DNA of 64,000 bases from RI-153 sp963721725 (GTDB taxonomy: Bacteria; Chloroflexota; Anaerolineae; Caldilineales; Caldilineaceae). The stretch spans positions 1 to 64,000 of the forward strand of contig CAVRLX010000026.1 of assembly GCA_963721725.1 (NCBI GenBank), in the 5' to 3' direction. The notes beneath the pieces were generated by a model that did no database searches, was not told the origin of the DNA, and was given only the letters and a program-made list of their open reading frames with translations. The translations under genes were made by a program, and so were the position numbers. Shown piece by piece: positions 19,014 to 28,216 of the stretch; positions within the stretch are counted from its first letter, which is position 1; each line of letters opens with the position of its first letter.

Positions 19014-20565
19014 ATGAACCTTGACCAACGTGCCACCGCTGAGGGCATTCTTTTCACTGATCAATATCAACTTACCATGGCGCAGCTCTACTTTCGCATG
19101 GGGCTGCACGAGCGTACGGCACAGTTCGAGCATTTTTTTCGCGCCTATCCTGACTATGGCGCGCATCAGGCTGGCTTCTGCGTCAATGCCGGGCTGGAAT
19201 GGCTGGTGGATTGGATGGGGCGCACACGCTTTCGCCCCGAAGATTTGGCTTATCTGCGAGGCATGGTCACCCGCAACGGCAGCCGCTTGTTTGGCGATGA
19301 TTTTCTGGAGTGGCTGAGCGAGAACGGCGATTTTTCAGGGATATCGCTGCAAGCCATTCCCGAAGGCCGCGTCGTCCACGCCAACACGCCGCTCACGGTG
19401 GTGCGTGGACCACTGGCAATGGCGCAAATTTTGGAAACCTCGCTGCTCAATCACCTGAATTACCCAATTTTGATTGCCACGCGTGCCGCCCGCCTGCGCG
19501 AAAGCGGGCGCGGCAATTTGCTGTTGGAGTTTGGCATGAGGCGCGCCCACGAGCGCGGCGCCAACGCTGGCACACGCGCTGCGCTCATCGGCGGCGCGGA
19601 TTTTTCGTCCAATGCTGGCATGTCGCATGTGTTGGGCTATGCGCCCAAAGGCACCCATGCCCATTCGATGGTGCAAGCGTTTTTGGCCCTGGGCATGAGC
19701 GAGTATGACGCCTTTCAAGCCTATGCGGACGTCTACCCCGACGACTGCTTGCTGCTCGTGGACACCATCGACACGCTGGAAAGTGGCGTGCCCAACGCCA
19801 TCAAAGTCTTTGAAGGGCTGCGGCGCAAAGGCTATGATCCCGTGGGCGTGCGCCTGGATTCGGGCGATTTGGCCTATCTCAGCATCCGCACCGCCAAAAT
19901 GCTGGATGATGCGGGCTTCCCCGATGTCTCGATTGTGCTTTCCAACAATCTCGATGAACTGGTGATCTGGCAGATCACCACGCAGATTGCCGAAGAGGCG
20001 CATCGCTACGGCGTCGATCCGTCCAGCGTGATCAAGCGGCTGGTCTATGGCGTGGGCACGCGATTGATTACCTCGGAAGGCGATCCGTCGCTGGGCGGGC
20101 GTTTACAAACTGGTGGCGATTCAAGAGGGCGACGCGTGGAAGCCCGCCATCAAAATTTCCGAATCGCGTGAGAAGACACCCACGCCGGGGAACAAACGGC
20201 TGTGGCGCATCTACGACGAGCGCGGCCAGGCCACCGCCGATCTGATGACGCTGGACGACGAAGATCCCACGACGCAGGCGCGGCTAACGTTGCGTCACCC
20301 CTCAACGCGCATGAAACGGCGGCTGCTCGAGCGCTCGCAGATCTCGCAGATCGAAGCGTTGCTGGTCGATGTGTGGGTGGAGGGTAAACTGGTCTATGAC
20401 CTGCCCGATGTTGAAGCGATGCGCGCCCTGCGTCGGGCGGATGTGGACCGGCTCGATTCCGGTGTGCGCCGCCTGATCAACCCGCACGTCTATCATGTTT
20501 CACTGTCACAGCAACTGTGGGATCTCAAAGATAGATTGATTGAGTCGCTAAGCGTTGAGGAATAG
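19014..20565 (+). CDS. pncB: Nicotinate phosphoribosyltransferase (one frameshift)
   Basis: PncB makes nicotinate mononucleotide from nicotinate and PRPP in NAD salvage. It starts MNLDQRATAEGILFTDQYQL. Family blocks follow: ERTAQFEHFFRAYP, LLEFGMRRAHERGANAGTRA, GGADFSSNAGMSHVLGYAPKGTHAHS (a substrate-binding stretch, quoted in part) and GVRLDSGDLAYLS. Near 20097 one extra G in GGCGGGCG shifts the frame after SEGDPSLGG. The true continuation is VYKLVAIQEGDAWKPAIKIS, through to the SLSQQLWDLKDRLIE tail. Corrected length is 516 residues. The next gene, mgtC-like, follows 29 bases later. Confidence 0.92.
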
Positions 20566-20594
20566 CCGCAGACGAATCGCGAAAGGAGATCGCA

Positions 20595-21080
20595 ATGGAA
20601 GCAGCTCTGGACAATGCCGGTCAAGCGTGGCTCTTGTTGGATGTGGCGATTGCCATGCTGCTCGGTTCGGTCCTCGGCATCGAGCGCGAACTGGCCGATA
20701 AACCGGCGGGGCTGCGCACGCACATGCTGGTGGCGGCGGCTTCGGCGCTCTTTGTGGGGCTGGCGACTACGCTGGTTGTCCAGTTTGGCAGTGTGGTGGG
20801 CGCGGAAACGCTGCGCGCCGATCCCATTCGCGTGTTGGAAGCCGTGGTCACAGGCATCAGCTTTCTGGCCGCGGGGACCATTATCCGCCGTGATAATCTG
20901 GATGTAGAAGGGCTGACCACGGCGGCGTCGATCCTGCTGGCGGCGGCGGTGGGCATCGCCGTGGCCCTGCACCTCTGGCTGCTTTCCGTGGGCGTGGTGA
21001 TCTTCGCCCTGTTGATCCTGCGCGGTTTTCGCTTTTTGGAAGGGATTCTGTTGGGGCGGAAGCGGAGAGCGGGTGATTAA
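20595..21080 (+). CDS. MgtC/SapB family membrane protein
   Basis: 161 residues after GAAAGGAGATCGCA. The MgtC signature is present: LLGSVLGIERELADKPAGLR, then THMLVAAASALFVGL and the third block GISFLAAGTIIRRDN followed by VEGLTTAASILLAAAVGIA. Five hydrophobic segments. MgtC proteins are linked to magnesium limitation and membrane-potential control, but most environmental members lack a tested role. The C-terminus GRKRRAGD is basic and cytoplasmic. The stop overlaps the stem of a terminator. Confidence 0.9.
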   Translation: MEAALDNAGQAWLLLDVAIAMLLGSVLGIERELADKPAGLRTHMLVAAASALFVGLATTLVVQFGSVVGAETLRADPIRVLEAVVTGISFLAAGTIIRRDNLDVEGLTTAASILLAAAVGIAVALHLWLLSVGVVIFALLILRGFRFLEGILLGRKRRAGD

Positions 21081-21121
21081 AGAGAGCTGTCAGGTTTTCT
21101 GAAAATCTGACAACTCTCTTT
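21079..21121 (+). terminator. Terminator after mgtC-like gene
   Basis: AAAGAGAG-C-TGTCAG pairs with CTGACA-A-CTCTCTTT around GTTTTCTGAAAAT, starting inside the stop codon and ending in a short T run. Confidence 0.7.
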
Positions 21122-21126
21122 AATCT

Positions 21127-21155
21127 TTGACACAACTCTCCGCACTCTTTACAAT
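21127..21155 (+). promoter_or_regulatory. Sigma-70 promoter for miaB
   Basis: A perfect TTGACA, a 17-base spacer and TACAAT lie between the terminator and miaB, giving a leader of about 60 bases. Confidence 0.8.
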
Positions 21156-21219
21156 CGAAGATTGAACTTTGTTTTACATTTCCCTGCCCGGCGTACACCG
21201 GATTTCAGGAAGGAAACCC

Positions 21220-22818
21220 ATGAGTCTCCGTAACCCCAACCAAAACCCCGACATTTCGGAGAGCAGCACTGGCAGCGAGCGCGTCACTGGCGGTCCGGCC
21301 CGGCCCGATGGCCGCAAATATCACATTTGGACCATCGGCTGCCAGATGAACGTGGCCGACAGCAACCATGTGGCCGCCGAATTGGAGAAGATCGGCTACA
21401 ACCCCACCGATGTTGTGGACGAGGCCGATGTGGTGGTGCTCAACACTTGTGTGGTGCGCCAACAGGCCGAAAACAAGGCCATCGGCAAAACCGGCAGCCT
21501 CAAGCCGTGGAAAGAATCCAACGATAAGCGCACGCTGGCGCTCATGGGCTGCATGGTGGGCGTGAAGCCCAGCCCGCAATTGATGGCAAGCTTTCCGCAT
21601 GTGGATGTCTTCATGGCGCCCAGCGAAGCCAGCCCGCTGATCAACCATCTGCGCGAGGCCGAGATCGCCGCCGAAGTGTCGCACATTGAGCGCGCACAAC
21701 TGACCCGCCGCTATCAACTCCAAGACGAAAGCCAGCCCATCGGCACGGTGCAATCGATTAAACATCTCGCCCTCAGCGGCGACGTGCCGGTGTCGGCGCA
21801 TGTGCCGATTGTCTATGGCTGTAGCCACGCCTGCACCTTTTGCATTATCCCCTTCCGCCGCGGTGTGGAACGCAGCCGCCCCATCGACGAGATCGTCAAC
21901 GAGATCCGCGGGCTGGTGGCGCAAGGCGTGCGCGAAGTGACCCTGCTCGGCCAGATTGTGGACCGCTACGGTTACGACTGGATGGAAAATGGCCGCGGCA
22001 ACAGCGCCACCGTGGCGGCGTACACGGGCAACGAAAATACCCAATCCCCAATCCCCAATCCCCAATTCGATCTGGCCGACCTTCTGCGCGCCGTCCATGA
22101 AATCGAAGGGCTGTGGCGCATTCGCTTCCTCACCAGCCACCCCAACTACATGACCGACCGCATTCTGGAAACCGTGCGCGATCTGCCCAAGGTCTGCGAA
22201 CACATTGAGGTGCCAGTGCAGGCGGGCAACGACGAAGTGCTGGCGACCATGAAGCGCGGCTATACCAATGCCGAATACCGGGCGCTGGTGGCGCGCATTC
22301 GCGAGATCATCCCCGACGTTGCCATTAACACCGATATTATTGTGGGCTTCTGTGGCGAGAACGACGCGCAGTTTGAGGATACCTATCAACTGTTGGCTGA
22401 TCTCAAAATGGACAAGACCCACTTGGCCCGCTACAGTCCGCGCCCCGGCACGGTGAGCGAACGCCGTATGATCGACGATGTGCCGGAAGAAGAGAAAGTG
22501 CGCCGCCATCAAGCATTGGAAGCGCTGCAAGAAGAGGTCTGCGCCGAGATCAACGCCCGGCTGTTGGGCGAAACCGTCGAGGTGCTGGTGGAGGATCAGC
22601 ACAAGGGCAAGTGGCGCGGGCGCACACGCCAGAACAAACTCGTCTTTGTCGAGAGCGAGCTTCCGCTGCGTGGGCATCTGGTCGAAGCGCAAATCACATG
22701 GACGGGGCCGTGGAGTATGCAGGCCCGCTTTGTGCGTGATGTCTCGCCCACAGGGGAGCGCATCGCACTGCCCGTTATCACCTATGGCAATGAGATTGCT
22801 CTGATCGCTGCTGACTAA
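21220..22818 (+). CDS. miaB: tRNA-2-methylthio-N6-dimethylallyladenosine synthase MiaB
   Basis: MiaB methylthiolates i6A37 in tRNAs reading UNN codons. It starts after AGGAAGGAAACCC. The UPF0004 domain has its three cluster cysteines in TIGCQMNVADS, VVLNTCVVRQQAENK and LMGCMVGVKP. The radical SAM motif is GCSHACTFCIIPFRRG. It continues with FLTSHPNYM and VPVQAGNDEVLATMKRGYT, and ends in a TRAM domain (TVEVLVEDQHKGKWRGRTRQ). At 532 residues it is longer than usual. Part of the excess is a 270s loop where ENTQSPIPNPQFD is encoded by a tandem CCCCAAT repeat. Confidence 0.93.
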   Translation: MSLRNPNQNPDISESSTGSERVTGGPARPDGRKYHIWTIGCQMNVADSNHVAAELEKIGYNPTDVVDEADVVVLNTCVVRQQAENKAIGKTGSLKPWKESNDKRTLALMGCMVGVKPSPQLMASFPHVDVFMAPSEASPLINHLREAEIAAEVSHIERAQLTRRYQLQDESQPIGTVQSIKHLALSGDVPVSAHVPIVYGCSHACTFCIIPFRRGVERSRPIDEIVNEIRGLVAQGVREVTLLGQIVDRYGYDWMENGRGNSATVAAYTGNENTQSPIPNPQFDLADLLRAVHEIEGLWRIRFLTSHPNYMTDRILETVRDLPKVCEHIEVPVQAGNDEVLATMKRGYTNAEYRALVARIREIIPDVAINTDIIVGFCGENDAQFEDTYQLLADLKMDKTHLARYSPRPGTVSERRMIDDVPEEEKVRRHQALEALQEEVCAEINARLLGETVEVLVEDQHKGKWRGRTRQNKLVFVESELPLRGHLVEAQITWTGPWSMQARFVRDVSPTGERIALPVITYGNEIALIAAD

Positions 22819-22830
22819 AGCCCATCTGCG

Positions 22831-22870
22831 TAATGCGTGATGCGTATCTCAGAACACGCATCACGCATTA
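22831..22870. repeat. 15-bp perfect hairpin after miaB (GCGTAATGCGT group)
   Basis: TAATGCGTGATGCGT (22831-22845) pairs with ACGCATCACGCATTA (22856-22870) around a 10-base loop. It lies between the miaB stop and the exchanger start. No U-tract follows; a terminator role is possible but unproven. Confidence 0.65.
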
Positions 22871-22891
22871 TGCCTCAGGCCAGGAATCCCC

Positions 22892-23885
22892 ATGAACCCT
22901 CTTATAGTCAACCTGCTTTTCTTCCTGCTCGGCTTTGTGTTTCTCACAGGCGGCGCGGAGTTCCTTGTGCGCGGATCCAGCCGATTGGCGCTGCGGCTGA
23001 AGGTGCCGATGGTGGTGATTGGTCTGACGATTGTGGCTTTTGGCACCAGCCTGCCCGAACTGATGGTGACGCTGATTGCCAATTTACAGGGCGGTGCTAC
23101 GGCGGATATTGCCATCGGCAATGTGGTGGGTAGTAACATTGCCAACCTGGCGTTGATCCTGGGCATTGTGGCGATTCTGCGCCCGGTGGATGTGGAGCGC
23201 AAACTGCTCTTTCAGGAATACCCGCTCATGTTACTGGTGGCTGTGGTCTTTTACGTCATGGCCTGGGATGGTGTGATTAGCCTGTGGGAGGGTGTGATTT
23301 TGGTGGTGGGGCTGCTGGGCTTCACCTATTACAGCTATACCTCCAGCCGTGATCTGCCGGCGTCTGAGCAGCGAGAAGTCGAGGAATTCGCCGAAGATGT
23401 GGTGATCATTGAGGAACGCGTTCTCCACGGCGGCGCTGTTGCGTGACATTGGCTTTATTCTGATTGGTATCATAGCGCTGCTCATGGGCGCCAACTGGCT
23501 GGTCAACTCTGCCACGTTTTTGGCCCGCTACTTTGGCATCCCCGAACTGGTGATTGGGCTGACGCTGGTAGCCGTGGGCACAAGTCTGCCCGAACTGGCA
23601 ACCTCGGTGGTGGCGATCTTGCGCAAAGAGGGCGACATTGCCCTGGGCAACCTCGTAGGCAGCAACCTCTTTAACGTGCTGGCAATCGTGGGCATCACTG
23701 CGATAGTGCGCCCGCTGCCTGTGCCCGCCGGGATGCGTGTGGTGGACTTCCCGATGATGCTGGGCGTGTCGATTCTGCCCATGCTGTTGGTGCTGCCCCG
23801 CCCGCATGTTATGAACCGCTGGAACGGCATTGTCATGGTTGCCATCTACATTGGCTACAATATTTGGCTCTTCACATCAAGCTAG
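22892..23885 (+). CDS. CaCA-family sodium/calcium exchanger (one frameshift)
   Basis: Two alpha-repeats face each other: VAFGTSLPELMVTL with GNVVGSNIANLALILG, and VAVGTSLPELATSV with GNLVGSNLFNVLAIVG. Ten hydrophobic segments fit the YrbG-type exchangers (about 330 residues). The acidic cytoplasmic loop EQREVEEFAEDVVIIEERV separates the halves. Near 23430, in GGCGGCG, the frame changes between VLHGG and ALLRDIGFILIG. One base joins the halves. The ATG start follows CCAGGAATCCCC. Exchange of Ca2+ for Na+ or H+ is from the family. Confidence 0.88.
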
Positions 23886-24079
23886 TAGAGTACGGCACAA
23901 GGTAACCCAGGAGATATTTACGACCCCTTGCACTAGCGAGTTCGCCCTCATTGTTGGAGCCTCTCGCCCGCTGTGATAGACTCAGGGGTGTGGACGATAC
24001 GTACTGCGTATTCCGTATCAGCCACACGCAGTATGCAACACGAATCACGCCCCACAACTTTTTAGCAATCGAGGTTTTT

Positions 24080-25535
24080 TTGACGAACACCACAGAATCC
24101 ACCGAACAACCCACCCCACGCGCCGATGTCACCCTGTCTGATCTGGCCCAACCGCTCCAAGACGCTGTCGCCCGTGCCGGGTGGCCTGCGCTCATGCCCG
24201 TACAGGCGCGCGCCATCCCCTATTTGCTTGAAGGGCAGAATGTAATGGTGCAGGCGCGCACGGGCAGCGGCAAGACTGGCGCGTTTTTGCTGCCTATGCT
24301 CAGTAGCCTGGACGTCCGGCGCGACCAAACCCAGGCATTGGTCCTGGTTCCCACCCGCGAACTGGCAACTCAGGTCAACCGCGAGGCCCAGATGTTGCTG
24401 GGGCCAGCCGGGCTGCGTACGGTGGCTGTTTATGGCGGCGTGGGCTACAAGGAGCAGATGGACGCGCTCAAAGGCGGCGCACATGTTGTGGTGGGCACGC
24501 CCGGTCGTGTGTTGGATCATCTGTTGCGCCGCACGCTGACCCTGGACAATCTGAAAATGCTGGTTTTTGACGAAGCGGATCGGATGCTCTCCATGGGCTT
24601 TTACCCCGACATGGTGCAGGTACAAAAATATCTGCCGCGCCGCCGCCTCAACACCTCCATGTTTTCGGCCACTTTCCCCGAATACATCATCCGCACAGCC
24701 CACCAGTTTATGCAGTCGCCTGAGCTAATTTCGCTGAGCCGGGATCATGTACACGTGACCGACACCGAGCACATCGTCTATGACGTGCCCGGCGTGGGCA
24801 AAGATCGTGTGCTGATCAAACTCATCGAACTGGAAAACCCAGCCTCGGCAATTATCTTTTGCAACACCAAAGTCAACGTCCATTTTGTGACGGTGGTGTT
24901 GCAGCGCTTTGGCTATGACGCCGACGAACTCAGCGCCGATCTCTCGCAGCGTGACCGCGAACTGGTCTTGGAACGGGTGCGCCAGGGCACATTGCGCTTT
25001 TTGGTGGCAACCGACGTGGCCGCGCGCGGGCTGGACATTCCCGAACTCTCGCATGTCTTCCAATATGAGCCGCCGGAAGATTCCGAATCGTACATTCACC
25101 GTGCCGGGCGCACGGGTCGAGCCGGGGCCAGCGGCGTCGCCATCACCCTGGTCAACGGTCTCGAACGCTATGCCATGCGCCGCATTGCCAAACAATTTGA
25201 AATTGAGATCGAAGAGCGCGATGTGCCCACTGATGAAGATGTGGAGACCATCGTCAGCGAACGCTTGACCGCATTGCTCGAAGCCCGCCTGCGCGAGCGC
25301 GACAAACTCCAGGCCGAGCGCAGCCGTCGCTTTGTGCCATTGGCGCGTGAACTGGCCGAAAGCGAGGACGAATCGGCCATTATTACCATGCTGCTGGACG
25401 ATTATTACCAAAAATTGTTACATGCCCCTGTGGCCCCGCCGTTGGAACCTCACCAGCCCGCGGGAAAATCGACAGCCTTCCTCGCCCTCATCTTCCGCGC
25501 CGCGCCGTCGTTCGAGGCGTCGTCGCTCTTCTTAG
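24080..25535 (+). CDS. DEAD-box RNA helicase (probable frameshift before the basic tail)
   Basis: All helicase motifs are present: Q motif region GWPALMPVQARAIPYLL, I ARTGSGKTGAF, Ia VPTRELATQV, Ib GTPGRVLD, II VFDEADRML, III FSATFP, IV IIFCNTKVNVHF, V LVATDVAARGLDIPE and VI YIHRAGRTGRAG. The TTG start (TNTTESTEQPTP) follows GAGG. The original frame runs on to 25618 into the next gene with unlikely hydrophobic sequence. A one-base change near 25460 gives NRQPSSPSSSAPRRRSRRRR and a stop at 25535. That is a typical RNA-binding basic tail and leaves a proper gap before the lipoprotein gene. Confidence 0.88.
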
Positions 25536-25553
25536 ACTGGATGCGTTTACGTT

Positions 25554-26651
25554 ATGCTGCGTTCTCTCCCCTTGCTTCTGTGCCTGCTCTTGCTGCTCGT
25601 CGCCTGTGGCCCGGCTGAGCCAGAGGTGACGATGGTCGAGCCAACAGCTACCATTGTGCCTGTGCCCACCTTTACGCCTACGCCGTTTGTCGAGAACACC
25701 CCCACCCACAGCCCGACACCGCTCATGCCCACGGATACGCCGGTTGCCACGCCGGAATCGGCCACGGCTGCGCCAACCGTGGCCGTGGTCCCCACCGAGA
25801 CCCCCGTCACCGAGTCGCTGTTGACAGTGAACGCCGCGGCCATCAACGTGCGCGGCGGCCCCGGCACCGAGTATGCCCAGATCGGCGTAAGCACGGCGGG
25901 CAGTCAGTATCCCATCACCGCGCGTAACGCGGCCGGCGATTGGTGGCAGGTCTGCTGTTTTGACGGGCAAGCGGGCTGGCTCTTTGGGGGATTGGTGACT
26001 GTGCAAAACGCCGAGAACGTAGCCCTCGCCGCCGACATCCCCGTGCCGCCTGTGCTGCCCACGGCTACGCCTGCGCCCGCCGTGGTGGATCTCCCCACGG
26101 CCACGCCCGAAGCAGTGGTGGTTGCGCCAGTAGCCGCCGAACCAGTAGCCGCCCAACCAGTGGCTCCACCTTCCACCGCGCACAGCGGCAGCGCCGGGAA
26201 TTTTGATCCCAACGCACAGTATCAAATTGTGGGCTTTCGGGTCTTGGGCTTTGGGGAGAATAACGGCGGCATCTTCAACGCGGGCGGTCAGCATCATATC
26301 TTTGTCACCGTGCTCGATCAAAACGGCAACGGTGTGGATGGTGCGGTGGTCAAAGATGCCGTGGGCGACAAACTCAACGTGGTCACCGGCAGCAAGGGGC
26401 CGGGCAGAGCAGAGATCAGCATGGCCTGGGACCCGTACAAACTCTACGTCGCCGCCGATTCCGCTGGCCCGGTCACAAGCCAGATCTCTAACCAGATGAA
26501 CACAGCCAATCCGCACATCCCTGACATTGTGGGCAGACTCGGCCCTGTGGACAATGAATACGCCATCTGCCCCACCCTTGACGACCGCTGCACGCCGCCC
26601 TTCTATCACGCCCATTGGTCGTATGAGATTACGTTTCAGAAGGTGAGATAA
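25554..26651 (+). CDS. SH3-domain lipoprotein with Thr/Pro linkers
   Basis: A signal peptide with lipobox LLLLVACG places Cys at about residue 18. A Thr/Pro/Val-rich linker (about 20-85) leads to a bacterial SH3 domain (LTVNAAAINVRGGPGTEYAQ to GWLFGGLV). A second linker leads to a beta-rich C-terminal domain of about 145 residues (NAQYQIVGFRVLGFGENNGG, HHIFVTVLDQNGNGVDGAVV) of no family I recognise. The protein is probably on the outer face of the cytoplasmic membrane. It ends in a perfect 19-bp inverted repeat shared with the convergent LarA-type gene. Confidence 0.75.
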   Translation: MLRSLPLLLCLLLLLVACGPAEPEVTMVEPTATIVPVPTFTPTPFVENTPTHSPTPLMPTDTPVATPESATAAPTVAVVPTETPVTESLLTVNAAAINVRGGPGTEYAQIGVSTAGSQYPITARNAAGDWWQVCCFDGQAGWLFGGLVTVQNAENVALAADIPVPPVLPTATPAPAVVDLPTATPEAVVVAPVAAEPVAAQPVAPPSTAHSGSAGNFDPNAQYQIVGFRVLGFGENNGGIFNAGGQHHIFVTVLDQNGNGVDGAVVKDAVGDKLNVVTGSKGPGRAEISMAWDPYKLYVAADSAGPVTSQISNQMNTANPHIPDIVGRLGPVDNEYAICPTLDDRCTPPFYHAHWSYEITFQKVR

Positions 26652-26706
26652 CGAGTAATGAGTAAGGAGTAGAGCGTCACAACGCCACCTTACTCATTAC
26701 TCGTTA
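26649..26706. terminator. 19-bp perfect hairpin between convergent genes
   Basis: TAACGAGTAATGAGTAAGG (26649-26667) pairs perfectly with CCTTACTCATTACTCGTTA (26688-26706) and includes the stop codon of the lipoprotein gene. Placed between convergent genes, it can serve both strands. The sequence also resembles the GCGTAATGCGT word group. Confidence 0.65.
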
Positions 26707-26714
26707 AAATTCCC

Positions 26715-27995
26715 CTACGCCAGCACCCGCTCCGCCACATACGGGATCGTCATTGGGCCTTCGGGCAGTACGGCGATGGGCACGTCGTGGCCGAGGCGAT
26801 CTACTGTGCGCCGAATTGTCTCGTTGAGATCCGAGATTGGCTCAATATGAGCGTTTCGGATATCCTCGGCGGACATTTCGCTGTAGAGCGCCACCTTGGA
26901 TTTGAGAAGCACTTGGGCAAACTTCTGCACCTGCCACTGATCGAGCATATGAAAGCCCGGCGTGTAGATCGTCTCTAGCATGGCCTGCGCCGAGCCGTGT
27001 TCGGCCAGCAATTTGGCAAAATTGCCGTGGTTGGGAAAGCCATCATTACAGCGCGCCGCCACAAGCATTGTCCCCCCCTCTTCCATCACCTCTGCCGCCG
27101 CCGCCATCCCTTTCACCGTTTGATACAAATTCTGATCCAGCGGATAGCCACTGTTGGTGGTGATCACCAGCGGGAAGCGCTGCGCGCAGGCCACCATCGC
27201 CGTCTCTTTGACGATCCGACAGCCGACTTCGTGGGCTTTAATCGGATCTCCGCAATAGAAAGCTGTAATACTGCGGGTGTGGTTCAACGTTATATTCAAC
27301 AGAAATGCCCCAGGCAGCACAGACCCGTTCTCACGAATCTGGGCTTGGGTAGGGTTCTCGTCGAGAATGCCCCATGTGCTGCGCGGATGCCCAATCGCCT
27401 CGGCGCGGTGATAGTGCATAATCGCTTTGAGGTTGGCAATGCCAGGGAAGATCGCTTTGTAGCCGCCGGAAAATCCCGCCATAAAGTGGGGCTCGATGAA
27501 CCCAACCAGAATACGTTTATCGGCTTCCACATAATCCCGATTGAACTTGAGCGCAGGCCGCTGCTCGTCTGCCGGGCGCACCTCAATCATGGTTTCGTCG
27601 TCGTAGGCGTTGTGATTGATCACCCGTACGCGCTTCATCACCTCTGCACCGACGATTTCGCGTAGCTCGACCTCGGTATTGGGACGGTGCGTGCCGGTGC
27701 CGACGATGACGGTGAAATTCTCCGGCGGCACATGGCTGAGTTCATCCAAAAGCCAGGTCAGTAGCCGATCTGACGGCAGTGGGCGTGTGCCATCGGCGAT
27801 GACCACGGCCACACGATCCGTAGCCCGGATCGAAGCCGCCAGCGGGGGGGCATCCATAGGATTACGCACTGCCTCTTGAAATGCCGCCTTTTCATCGGGC
27901 AGCCCCGCCACAAAGCGTGGGCGTAAAACCGTGATAGTAGAGCCGGGGATCTCGACATCAAGACCACTGCGGCCATATTGCAAATGAACGTTCAT
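26715..27995 (-). CDS. LarA family (DUF2088) protein, lactate racemase-like
   Basis: 426 residues, starting MNVHLQYGRSGLDVEIP after GAGGAAC. The DUF2088 core is clear: RVAVVIADGTRPLPS, VIVGTGTHRPNTEVEL, and the His-rich nickel-site region IEPHFMAGFSGGYKAIFPGI then MHYHRAEAIGHPRS. LarA binds a nickel-pincer cofactor made by LarB, LarC and LarE, none of which lies in this window. Many LarA homologues racemise or epimerise other 2-hydroxy acids or sugar acids, so the substrate is open. Confidence 0.85.
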   Translation of the reverse strand: MNVHLQYGRSGLDVEIPGSTITVLRPRFVAGLPDEKAAFQEAVRNPMDAPPLAASIRATDRVAVVIADGTRPLPSDRLLTWLLDELSHVPPENFTVIVGTGTHRPNTEVELREIVGAEVMKRVRVINHNAYDDETMIEVRPADEQRPALKFNRDYVEADKRILVGFIEPHFMAGFSGGYKAIFPGIANLKAIMHYHRAEAIGHPRSTWGILDENPTQAQIRENGSVLPGAFLLNITLNHTRSITAFYCGDPIKAHEVGCRIVKETAMVACAQRFPLVITTNSGYPLDQNLYQTVKGMAAAAEVMEEGGTMLVAARCNDGFPNHGNFAKLLAEHGSAQAMLETIYTPGFHMLDQWQVQKFAQVLLKSKVALYSEMSAEDIRNAHIEPISDLNETIRRTVDRLGHDVPIAVLPEGPMTIPYVAERVLA

Positions 27996-28107
27996 AGGGT
28001 TCCTCGTTGGGTAGGGTGAGTAGGCTGCCTCGATTGTAGCACCGGCAGCGAGCAGGGACAAGCAGCGAGGATTTTCCGCAGGGCAATCGCGGACCTAGAA
28101 TTAGTAA

Positions 28108-28165
28108 CAGCGCCCCATTTATGGGGCATGTGTCACCTGTCAGTCGTCCCATGTATGGGGCGCTG
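28108..28165. promoter_or_regulatory. 11-bp inverted repeat in divergent intergenic region
   Basis: CAGCGCCCCAT (28108-28118) and ATGGGGCGCTG (28155-28165) are perfect complements. The inner copies ATGGGGC and CCCAT can pair in other ways. It lies between the divergent LarA-type and LysM genes, a place for an operator or a leader hairpin. Confidence 0.45.
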
Positions 28166-28216
28166 ATTTGTATTTTTCCATCGTGTCCAACCATCATTCG
28201 TTTATGGAGTCTTGCT

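Noticed and set aside
21205..22692. A 495-codon open frame on the minus strand opposite miaB
   Set aside because: It is antisense to a fully supported MiaB, is rich in His/Gly/Ala as GC-rich shadow frames are, and has no ribosome site or family motif.
25455..25618. Hydrophobic C-terminal extension of the DEAD-box helicase as a membrane anchor
   Set aside because: It overlaps the next gene's signal peptide region; a one-base change gives the usual Arg/Ser-rich tail and an earlier stop.
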